In this document: one piece after another, positions 1-5,118 of the stretch
How positions within the stretch are numbered: the stretch's first letter is position 1
How the letters are laid out: each line of letters opens with the position of its first letter
NCBI GenBank assembly: GCA_002504495.1
Contig: DATC01000011.1
Coordinates: 1 to 6,741 of the forward strand
Reading direction: 5' to 3'
Length of the DNA: 6,741 nucleotides
Source of the DNA: Methanomassiliicoccaceae archaeon UBA537
GTDB lineage: Archaea; Thermoplasmatota; Thermoplasmata; Methanomassiliicoccales; Methanomethylophilaceae
The notes under the pieces: generated by a model
The model's input: only the letters and a program-made list of their open reading frames with translations
Told to the model about the DNA's origin: nothing
Database searches by the model: none
Translations under genes and position numbers: made by a program

Positions 1-831
1 GCCGTCCTTGACAGGCTGGTCGTTCTCGTCCAGGATCTCGATGTATGCGAGGTCCGCCCATACATGAAGACCTTTCTGCTCGGAGCACTCGAGGAACATC
101 GGACCGTACATCTCGCTGGCGCCGTAGCAGTTGTGGACTCTTACGCCGGTGCGGTCCTGGAGCTTCCTGCGCATGCTCTCCGACCATGGCTCTCCGCCGG
201 CGATGGCGAGCCTCACCTTTGTGTCCCTGCGGATATCGATGCCCTTCTTGTCGCAGGTGTCCGCGATATGGAACATATAGGACGGAGTTCCGGCCCAGGC
301 GGTGACGGGGAGGTCCTGCATCAGCTGGATCTGCCTCTCGGTGTTGCCGGTGCTGATGGGAAGCACGGTTGCCCCGATCCTCTCGGCGGCGTAATGGACT
401 CCGAGGCCTCCGGTGAACAGACCGTATCCGTGGAAGTTCTGGAGCATGTCCTTGCGGGACATCCCGAAGGAGGTCATGCCGCGGGCCAGGGACCTGGTCC
501 AATTGTCCAGGTCGTTCTGCGTGTATCCGACGACAGTGGGCTTCCCCGTGGTCCCGGAGGAGACGTGGACCCTCACGAGGTCGTCGTAGGGGACGACGAA
601 GAGGCCGTCGGGGTAGTTGTCCCTGAGATCGCTCTTCTTCATGAACGGGACGCGGCGGAACGCCTCGAAGCTGGTGATATCCTCGGGTTTCACGCCGGCC
701 TCGTCCATCCTCTTCCTGAAGAACCCCGACTTCTCGTACATCTCGGCGACCTTAGCCCTGAGCATCTCCAGCTGCATGCTCTGCAGCTTCTCCTTGGGCA
801 TGGTCTCGATCTCCTCTTCCCAGAACGCCAT
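1..831 (-). CDS. paaK: Phenylacetate-CoA ligase family protein, 3' end outside window
   Basis: This is an AMP-forming acyl-CoA ligase of the phenylacetate-CoA ligase (PaaK) type, which activates an aryl-acetate with ATP and CoA in the cytoplasm. The 277 residues seen begin MAFWEEEIETMPKEKL, a typical PaaK start. The adenylate-binding loop SSGTTGKP is at residues 91-98, the YGLFTGG segment near 136-142, AGGEPWSE near 211-218, and the YGASEMYGP motif at 236-244. The family is about 430 residues, so roughly the last third, including the C-terminal lid, lies beyond position 1. The ATG at 831-829 is chosen because in-frame stops (TGA, TAG) lie a few codons upstream. No strong Shine-Dalgarno is visible, but a TATA box sits about 60 bases upstream. 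In archaea, homologues often serve amino-acid-derived aryl acids together with indolepyruvate oxidoreductase; the true substrate cannot be read here. The reading frame is intact. Confidence 0.93.
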   Translation of the reverse strand, partial: MAFWEEEIETMPKEKLQSMQLEMLRAKVAEMYEKSGFFRKRMDEAGVKPEDITSFEAFRRVPFMKKSDLRDNYPDGLFVVPYDDLVRVHVSSGTTGKPTVVGYTQNDLDNWTRSLARGMTSFGMSRKDMLQNFHGYGLFTGGLGVHYAAERIGATVLPISTGNTERQIQLMQDLPVTAWAGTPSYMFHIADTCDKKGIDIRRDTKVRLAIAGGEPWSESMRRKLQDRTGVRVHNCYGASEMYGPMFLECSEQKGLHVWADLAYIEILDENDQPVKDG

Positions 832-890
832 AGTCAACCACTCTGCGATGTGCTATCAATGAGCACGGTACACGAGGTTATGCGGATCCT

Positions 891-906
891 GTTATAAATC
901 CTACCT
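891..906 (-). promoter_or_regulatory. TATA/BRE promoter of the phenylacetate-CoA ligase gene
   Basis: Read on the minus strand, a purine-rich BRE-like stretch (AGGTAGGA) is followed by TTTATAA at 898-892, a good archaeal TATA box. The usual 25-base spacing puts the transcript start near 870, giving a leader of roughly 40 bases before the ATG at 831. The assignment rests on motif and position only. Confidence 0.6.
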
Positions 907-951
907 GGAAAAGCCGATGCAAAGCGGAAGAACGATGCCGATCGAACTGCG

Positions 952-967
952 AACAAGGGGTTATATC
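952..967 (+). promoter_or_regulatory. TATA/BRE promoter of the AlbA_2 regulator gene
   Basis: The sequence ACAAGGGGTTATATCA combines a purine-rich BRE-like part with a TATA-like TTATATCA at 960-967. A start about 25 bases downstream would fall near 988, leaving a leader of about 10 bases before the ATG at 997. A purine run (GAAGAGAAGAG) sits there instead of a clear Shine-Dalgarno sequence. Confidence 0.5.
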
Positions 968-996
968 ACTTAGACGGCATCAACCGAAGAGAAGAG

Positions 997-1218
997 ATGG
1001 ACATAGAGAACCTCGACATGGAATGGAAGGAATCGTGGTCGGACAAGTATTTGAAGACCATCGCCGCGTTCTACAACACCAAGGGCGGCCGCATGATCGT
1101 CGGTCGCAGGGACGACGGCGAATACATAGGCGTCCGGGACGTGAAGGGGACCGTCAAGACCGTCTCAGATTCCATCCGCAACAAGCTCCATATCATCTCC
1201 GAGACCCGTGTGCCGTGA
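997..1218 (+). pseudogene. N-terminal fragment of AlbA_2-domain regulator (split by frameshift)
   Basis: The 73 codons encode the first part of an AlbA_2 (Schlafen-type, formerly AAA_4) putative nucleic-acid-binding domain. The family signature is clear: an EWKES start, then the TIAAFYNTKGGRMIVG core (residues about 21-36) and the DDGEYIGV turn. The frame stops at TGA 1216-1218, in the middle of the domain. The missing half (NIEGRDCIFIDVPKG, then FFFRVGNTTQQLEG) continues directly in the frame one base back. One lost base between about 1201 and 1215 explains the break. There is no slippery heptamer, so programmed frameshifting is unlikely. The ATG at 997 is preferred over the in-frame ATG at 1018 because it fits the TATA spacing and keeps the whole domain. 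With the next entry it makes a protein of about 463 residues, a normal length for the family. Confidence 0.8.
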
Positions 1219-2387
1219 ACATCGAAGGCAGGGACTGCATCTTCATCGATGTTCCGAAAGGGGATGCGATAGTCGACTGCGACGGCAGGTTCTTCTTCCG
1301 CGTCGGCAACACCACCCAGCAGCTGGAAGGCAATCCGCTCAAGAGGATCCTTCTGGACGAGATGGGACTCCAGTGGCTTGATCAACCCTGCAGGATCGAT
1401 CCCGAAGACATCTCCGAGGACGCGTTCAGGTTCTTCATGAGGAAAGGGAAGGAGGCGAAGCGCATCCCCGATGATGCTCCTGAGAATGACATGACGCTCG
1501 CCTTCAGGACCATGGGCCTCCTCCATGACGATGGGCCGTCGCTCACCGCGGCGCTGCTCTTCACCAAGAGTCCCGACAGATACGAATACGGGTCGTATCT
1601 GAAGATAGGCCTGTTCGACGGCAAGGACTGTCTCATGAGGGACGATATTCTGGACAGGATCCCTCTGGTCATGCTGCCGGACGAATGCATACGCGTTCTC
1701 GGCGACAAGTACATCCAGCCCACCTACAGATACGATACGGGCACGGCATCCAGGGAGCTGGATTACCAGTATCCGATGGATGCCGTGAGGGAGCTCGTCG
1801 TCAATGCCGTAGTCCACAAGGACTACAGCCTGCAACAGGAGATCGCCGTGTACGTCTACAGGGACAAGCTAATGGTATACTCTCCGGGACTTCTTCCGGA
1901 AGGGATCACGCTGGAGAACCTCAAGGGCTCCCACCCTTCTGTCAAACGCAATAGGAGATTGGCAGAGGCGTTCTACGCGATGAGGTACATCGAAGGATGG
2001 GGCCAGGGAATCAACAGGGTCTTGAACGCCTGCAGAGAGAACGGCAACCCGGAGCCGGAGTTCTCATACATGTCCAACGGGCTGCTGGTTACCCTCCGCC
2101 CCAAGGTGCGTCATGCTGTCGAAATCGATGATGTCGAAGAAGTTCTCGACCCGATCGATCGCATGATCGTATCGATTCTGAAGACCGATCCTTCCGCTTC
2201 CATCGCGAAGATCTCTTCCGAGACAGGCCTTTCAAACAGAATCGTCAGCCATCGTATCGACAAAATGCGCGAGAAAGATATAGTGACAAGAGAGGGCAGC
2301 AAGAAGACCGGCAAATGGATCGTCGATGCTAATATCCATAGCAATCGATCGTGCGAGGCTTATTCGCCATTTTATTTGCCAATGTAA
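1215..2387 (+). CDS. RecG-like GHKL ATPase / winged-helix regulator, C-terminal part of the split AlbA_2 gene
   Basis: This is the continuation of the broken AlbA_2 gene. If it is translated separately, the likely start is the GTG at 1215, which overlaps the upstream TGA as GTGA and would give 390 residues by reinitiation. Residues about 1-35 are the rest of AlbA_2. A variable middle follows. Then comes a HATPase_c_4 domain (called 'RecG-like' in annotations, not a true helicase) with the N-box-like RELVVNAVVHKDYS near 190-205, VYSPGLLPEGIT near 218-229 and GWGQGINRVLNAC near 260-272. A winged helix closes the protein at about 309-365 (IVSILKTDPSASIAKISSET... SNRIVSHRIDKM). The architecture is that of DNA-binding regulators common in archaea and gut bacteria, whose ligand is unknown. 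The last residues (YSPFYLPM) and the stop lie inside a large dyad and may not be the original C-terminus. It is either a recent pseudogene, a coupled two-piece protein, or an assembly indel. Confidence 0.78.
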   Translation: MNIEGRDCIFIDVPKGDAIVDCDGRFFFRVGNTTQQLEGNPLKRILLDEMGLQWLDQPCRIDPEDISEDAFRFFMRKGKEAKRIPDDAPENDMTLAFRTMGLLHDDGPSLTAALLFTKSPDRYEYGSYLKIGLFDGKDCLMRDDILDRIPLVMLPDECIRVLGDKYIQPTYRYDTGTASRELDYQYPMDAVRELVVNAVVHKDYSLQQEIAVYVYRDKLMVYSPGLLPEGITLENLKGSHPSVKRNRRLAEAFYAMRYIEGWGQGINRVLNACRENGNPEPEFSYMSNGLLVTLRPKVRHAVEIDDVEEVLDPIDRMIVSILKTDPSASIAKISSETGLSNRIVSHRIDKMREKDIVTREGSKKTGKWIVDANIHSNRSCEAYSPFYLPM

Positions 2388-2407
2388 TGGCATATAAATT
2401 GGCGAAT
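2362..2407 (+). promoter_or_regulatory. Four-half-site dyad with embedded TATA box
   Basis: The two 23-base halves are inverted copies with only three mismatched pairs outside the centre: 8 + 5 + 5 bp arms around a 6-base centre. It also reads as four copies of TTNGCCA: TTCGCCA at 2363, TTTGCCA at 2375, and on the other strand TATGCCA at 2394-2388 and TTCGCCA at 2406-2400. They are spaced 12, 13 and 12 bp, facing the centre. A perfect TATAAAT lies within it at 2393-2399. No U-run follows, so it is not an intrinsic terminator. It resembles a cooperative operator, perhaps for the adjacent winged-helix protein, overlapping both that gene's stop codon and a promoter directed at the genes to the right. 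Confidence 0.6.
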
Positions 2408-2518
2408 TAAGTCCTGTTGAATGTGCTAGTGCGGGAATTTAGACAATCGCTACAGATTATCAATCATCGAAATTCATACCCTAAATAATTGTATAACATT
2501 CTCATCCAGGTTATAATA

Positions 2519-2523
2519 GAGGT
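2519..2523 (+). promoter_or_regulatory. Shine-Dalgarno sequence for the small gene at 2529
   Basis: GAGGT matches the 16S 3' end and ends five bases before the ATG at 2529. An in-frame TAG at 2523-2525 overlaps it, which fixes this ATG as the earliest possible start. A 7-bp direct repeat AGGTTAT (2508-2514 and 2524-2530) brackets the site. Possible TATA boxes upstream are TATAAAT at 2393 and weaker AT-rich stretches around 2481-2500. Confidence 0.55.
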
Positions 2524-2528
2524 AGGTT

Positions 2529-2680
2529 ATGGTAAACGAATCGAAGGATGATTCTTCTGAATCAGATACGATGTGTGTGGATTTGAAAAGAGCTATAGGC
2601 TCTGGTCAAATAAATTATCTTTTTTGAAGAACAACGGCATGGACGATTTCGAACTCATCTGCTTCTTAGTGGTGAGATGA
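2529..2680 (+). pseudogene. Small hypothetical gene, frameshifted at a T6 run
   Basis: I do not recognise this protein. Read literally from the ATG at 2529, it gives 32 residues (MVNESKDDSSESDTM... GQINYLF) ending at TGA 2625-2627, directly after a run of six T (2620-2625). Adding one T continues the frame as LKNNGMDDFELICFLVVR and ends at TGA 2678-2680. That stop overlaps the ATG of the next gene by four bases (ATGA), the usual operon junction here, so the restored ~50-codon reading is probably the ancestral one. The N-terminus is acidic and serine-rich; there is no signal peptide or membrane segment. It could be a small partner of the DUF4391 protein or the residue of a longer gene once upstream. 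The base composition is clearly more AT-rich than the flanking genes. Confidence 0.5.
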
Positions 2681-3266
2681 TGTTCGACCTTCCCTCCAGT
2701 ACGGACGTTCGCAAGGTGATACCGAAGGAGGCTTTCTTCTCCAGCAAGGGCATCAAAGGCAAGGAAAAATCATCCTTCGATTCCCAGGTCCATAGCATGA
2801 TCATCAGGTCCATCATCTCTCCTGATACTGTGAATCTTCCCGGAGGCAGGATCTCAGCCGTCTATGTAATGGAGGTCCAGCTCAATCAATCCGATCTGAA
2901 GGATTCCAATCTGATGCTGCTGAACAAGCTGGGCCATAAGGCCGTGTATGTCCTCACTTGTCCGGATAAAGCACAGATAGCCGTTGTGGAGAACCTCATT
3001 TTCCGTACCGATTTCATCCCAATATCCGATGTTTCCATCCATCTCGAAGGCCTTGATATCGACAAGATCTGGGAGATATCGTGCGTTCTGTCGCTGTGGA
3101 TCTCTCCACAGATATGCCGTTGAAAAATGCCATCATCGAGTACAAACGCGTGTCCGACATCGATCGTGAAATCCAGCGTCTGGAAAAGAAGTTCAGATCA
3201 ACTAAACAAAATCATGAGCAACGCGAGATATACAAGCAGATACAAAAGCTCAAGACGGAGAGGGAT
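2677..3266 (+). pseudogene. DUF4391-family protein, frameshifted, natural stop lost
   Basis: The N-terminal part (MMFDLPSSTDVRKVIPKEAF, then DTVNLPGGRI, VYVMEVQLNQSDL, KAVYVLTC, IHLEGLDIDKIWE) follows the layout I know for DUF4391. The biochemical role of that family is unknown; members are often neighbours of helicases and DNA methyltransferases in restriction-like loci (from memory). The frame ends at TGA 3121-3123 after unrelated residues. The family-like C-terminus, a charged coiled coil (DIDREIQRLEKKF ... YKQIQKLKTERD), lies one base back in frame from about 3081 to 3266. One lost base around 3075-3081 rejoins them (WEI-x-VRSVAVDL). Beyond 3266 that frame has no stop and runs through the antisense of the tRNA, so the true end is also damaged; a TAA at 3314-3316 would be reached after one more lost base. 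Start at ATG 2677 or 2680; GGTGA at 2671-2675 favours 2680. Confidence 0.65.
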
Positions 3267-3320
3267 ACCGCCTGTTATCGACCCACTCGCTTTCCGATAG
3301 CACCGTTTTTCAATAATCTG

Positions 3321-3337
3321 AGTGGTGGTAGTGGTGG
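3321..3337. repeat. 8-bp direct repeat at the tRNA 3' end
   Basis: AGTGGTGG occurs at 3321-3328 and again at 3330-3337, separated by one base. The right copy covers the last two acceptor-stem bases, the discriminator base and the encoded CCA of tRNA-Ala (minus strand reading CCACCACT). The left copy lies just outside the gene. It may be slippage or the scar of an event at the tRNA end. Confidence 0.6.
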
Positions 3338-3408
3338 ACAAGGCGTGATTCGAACACGCGACTTCTGCCTTGCGAAGGCAGCGATCTACCGGTCTGATCT
3401 ACTTGCCC
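3332..3408 (-). tRNA. tRNA-Ala (anticodon CGC), CCA encoded
   Basis: Read on the minus strand, the 77 bases fold fully. The acceptor stem is GGGCAAG/CTTGTCC with the G3:U70 wobble that marks alanine tRNAs. The D stem is GATC/GATC with a GG-containing loop, and the anticodon stem CTGCC/GGCAG has loop TTCGCAA, so the anticodon is CGC, reading GCG. The variable loop is AAGTC, the T arm GCGTG-TTCGAAT-CACGC, the discriminator base A, and CCA is encoded at 3334-3332. There is no intron. The gene is intact, opposite in orientation to its neighbours, with its 3' end facing the decayed DUF4391 region. Confidence 0.96.
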
Positions 3409-3442
3409 GTTACAATTCCGGTATTTCCCCCGATTTATCTCT

Positions 3443-3453
3443 TGAATATAAAG
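3443..3453 (-). promoter_or_regulatory. TATA box of tRNA-Ala
   Basis: On the minus strand CTTTATATTCA lies about 40 bases upstream of the tRNA 5' end. With standard spacing, transcription would start roughly 15 bases before the mature end. Its right edge touches the first base of the upstream GATTCG/CGAATC dyad. Confidence 0.65.
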
Positions 3454-3471
3454 ATTCGCACAGCCCGAATC
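3453..3471. repeat. Inverted repeat GATTCG-N7-CGAATC
   Basis: The perfect 6-bp arms are at 3453-3458 and 3466-3471 with a 7-base spacer. It lies in the gap between the divergent tRNA and toxin-like gene, immediately upstream of the tRNA TATA box. It shares its half-site with the dyad at 3506-3524, in the opposite arm order. Confidence 0.6.
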
Positions 3472-3500
3472 GCATCCAAATACATCCAACCGCGACATCG

Positions 3501-3508
3501 ATTTATCG
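3501..3508 (+). promoter_or_regulatory. TATA box of the MazF-like/VWA/MoxR/LRR operon
   Basis: ATTTATCG lies 23-30 bases before the ATG at 3531. Normal TATA-to-start spacing puts the first transcribed base at or next to that ATG, so the first gene is probably leaderless; no Shine-Dalgarno sequence is present before it. Confidence 0.5.
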
Positions 3509-3524
3509 AATCCCCGCGATTCGA
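3506..3524 (+). promoter_or_regulatory. Candidate operator: TCGAATC-N5-GATTCGA
   Basis: A perfect 7-bp inverted repeat with spacer CCCGC overlaps the right end of the TATA box and ends seven bases before the ATG at 3531. A protein bound here would block TBP or the polymerase, so it is a natural repressor site for the operon. Its centre is 53 bp, about five helical turns, from the related dyad at 3453-3471. The sequence alone does not tell which protein binds it. Confidence 0.5.
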
Positions 3525-3530
3525 CAAAGC

Positions 3531-3872
3531 ATGAACAGGAGCAGCCGTCGCCCGATACCGAAGCCCATGGAGGTCTGGAGCGCAGACGTCTCTTTCGACG
3601 ACCGCGACGGCTCCAAGGACAGGCCCGTGGTGATCCTGGGATGCAGCGGCAGGACCTTCGACGTCATGATGTCCACCACTCACCCGCATCCCGATCGCGC
3701 GGCCTACATGCGTCCAATGGAACCCTACGAGGCCGGACTCGACAGCAGGTCCCATATCCGCACCGACAAGCTCTACAGAGTGACCTCGGACGATCTGAAC
3801 GAACTCATCGGCGAGCTGGGCGAGGACGACGCCGCCGTCCTGGAAGCGAAGTACTCGCGCATGAGGAGGAAG
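3531..3872 (+). CDS. PemK/MazF-like protein, stop codon apparently lost
   Basis: The 114 family-like residues resemble PemK/MazF mRNA interferases. EVWSADVSFDD near 14-24 is the first strand, and GSKDRPVVIL at 27-36 is the conserved basic/RPVV segment. FDVMMSTTHP at 43-52 holds the usual Thr/Ser position. EAGLDSRSHIRTDKLYRV at 67-84 and the helix LNELIGELGEDD at 89-100 complete the fold. Such toxins cut RNA in the cytoplasm, normally held by an antitoxin; no antitoxin gene is next to it. The ATG at 3531 fits leaderless expression; ATG 3567 is an alternative. The expected end is after MRRK (3872), but that frame has no stop until 5009, running out of frame through the VWA gene. One T inserted after 3872 would create a TGATG stop/start overlap with the next gene. 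The family call is good but activity is uncertain; some PemK-like domains are only scaffolds. Confidence 0.65.
3864..3870 (+). promoter_or_regulatory. Shine-Dalgarno sequence of the VWA gene
   Basis: AGGAGGA ends three bases before the ATG at 3874 and fixes that start. It lies within the last codons of the MazF-like gene, so translation of the two genes is coupled. Confidence 0.6.
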
Positions 3873-3873
3873 G

Positions 3874-5118
3874 ATGCCGGAAGAGGAAGCGGCCATCGAG
3901 ATCCTGTCCTCGTCGGCCAGCAGGCTGTGCCTCGACATGAGGTATCTCACCGAGGCCGTCCTCTCATTGAACCGGGAGGTCTCTCCGGGAATCGGCCTCC
4001 CGAGATGCGATGGGAAGACCGTCGTCTTCCGCACGGATTCCGTGATCGCCGACTATCGGAGCGATCCGTGCATGGTCTCCAGAAGACTGGCCCACTGCAT
4101 CCTGCACTGCGTCCTGGGACACACCGCCGCAGGCAGGGACGAGCAGTTGGCCCAGGACATGATCGTGGAGTACGTCATGGACTCCCTCGATCCGCCCTCC
4201 GTCTCCGTCCCGGGTCGCGACGACCGCATGTACGCTTGCGAGAAGCTGTTCAAGCGCGCGGGCGGCCCGGTATCCCCCCTCATGGCGCCCGAGATCGCCT
4301 CCCTCTCCACTTGGCAGAGGTCCCTGTACGAGAGGATGTTCGTCCTCGACGACGACACGGCTCATCCGATAGAGGACGACGGGAGATGGAAGGAGATCTC
4401 GCAGCAGATCATGGTGGAGCTGGAGGGATTCGTCAGGGATCCGAATGTGCACAGCGACGCCCTCGTCTCCATCCTGAGGATAAGGAACGCGAGACGCCAG
4501 GACCATCGTGCGTTCCTCCGCAGATTCATGTCCCGCCGCCCGGCCGTCAAAGAGAACCTGGAGGAGTTCGATCCCGTGTACTACAGCTACGGTCTGCAGA
4601 CCTACGGCAACATACCGCTGGTGGACTCCCTCGAGACATCGGATTCCCCGAGGGTCGAGAGCCTGGTGATCGCCGTCGATACATCGGGTTCGACTATGAA
4701 GGGGCCTGTGGAGGCGTTCATAGAGGAGGCGTTCTCCATGCTGGGGCAGGCAGGCATGGGTCGCTCGACATGCGTCCATATCGTCCAATGCGACGAGATC
4801 GTGAGACGCGACGACGTCGTGACATCGGAGGGGGATCTCCGCAGGCTCATGTCCTCCTTCGAGCTGGAAGGAGGCGGAGGGACGGATTTCCGTCCGGTGT
4901 TCACCTATGTCGACAGGCTCATCGACGAAGGAAGGCTCGTACATCTGCGCGGACTGCTGTACTTCACGGACGGCATGGGGACCTTTCCCGACAGGCGCCC
5001 GCGCTATGACACGGCGTTCGTGTTCTGCGACGAGGGATGCAGGGAGCACAGCGTCCCGCCATGGGCCATGAAACTCGAGATCAGGACATCGGATCTTATG
5101 AAGAAGGGATCGGAATGA
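3874..5118 (+). CDS. DUF2201-type metallopeptidase-like and VWA domain protein
   Basis: This is a cytoplasmic 414-residue protein with the two-part layout of the 'VWA-like / putative metallopeptidase' (DUF2201) family. The N-terminal half carries RRLAHCILHCVLGH at 70-83, aligned with the zinc motif HExxH but with Cys at the glutamate position (H74, C75, H78, H83). QLAQDMIVEYVMD follows at 91-103, where the family has its AaD helix. The C-terminal VWA domain (about 262-405) has a complete metal-binding MIDAS: AVDTSGST at 267-274, the GGGGTDFRP loop with T337, and YFTDGMG at 363-369 with D366. VWA proteins of this kind work with a MoxR ATPase, holding or presenting a target while the ATPase remodels it. 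The partner gene follows with an ATGA overlap. It is unbroken; the protease half is probably inactive or uses other ligands. Confidence 0.88.
   Translation: MPEEEAAIEILSSSASRLCLDMRYLTEAVLSLNREVSPGIGLPRCDGKTVVFRTDSVIADYRSDPCMVSRRLAHCILHCVLGHTAAGRDEQLAQDMIVEYVMDSLDPPSVSVPGRDDRMYACEKLFKRAGGPVSPLMAPEIASLSTWQRSLYERMFVLDDDTAHPIEDDGRWKEISQQIMVELEGFVRDPNVHSDALVSILRIRNARRQDHRAFLRRFMSRRPAVKENLEEFDPVYYSYGLQTYGNIPLVDSLETSDSPRVESLVIAVDTSGSTMKGPVEAFIEEAFSMLGQAGMGRSTCVHIVQCDEIVRRDDVVTSEGDLRRLMSSFELEGGGGTDFRPVFTYVDRLIDEGRLVHLRGLLYFTDGMGTFPDRRPRYDTAFVFCDEGCREHSVPPWAMKLEIRTSDLMKKGSE

Noticed and set aside
64..897. Long open frame on the plus strand opposite the ligase
   Set aside because: It is antisense to a clear PaaK-family gene, is rich in Gly/Val/Leu/His without domain motifs, and ends in that gene's promoter; it is a by-product of GC-rich codon use.
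1200..1218. Programmed frameshift in the AlbA_2 gene
   Set aside because: No X-XXY-YYZ slippery site or following stem is evident; the family is normally encoded in one frame.
2362..2410. Dyad after the AlbA_2 gene as an intrinsic terminator
   Set aside because: No T-run follows the right arm, and the four evenly spaced half-sites with a TATA box fit an operator better.
3306..3310. T5 run as a terminator of the DUF4391 transcript
   Set aside because: Archaeal terminators can be simple T-runs, but five T alone beside a decayed gene is too weak to call.
3081..5009. Open plus-strand frame of about 640 codons from the DUF4391 tail to inside the VWA gene
   Set aside because: It strings together the DUF4391 coiled coil, antisense tRNA, the MazF-like gene and an out-of-frame Arg/Gly/Pro-rich shadow of the VWA gene; not one protein.
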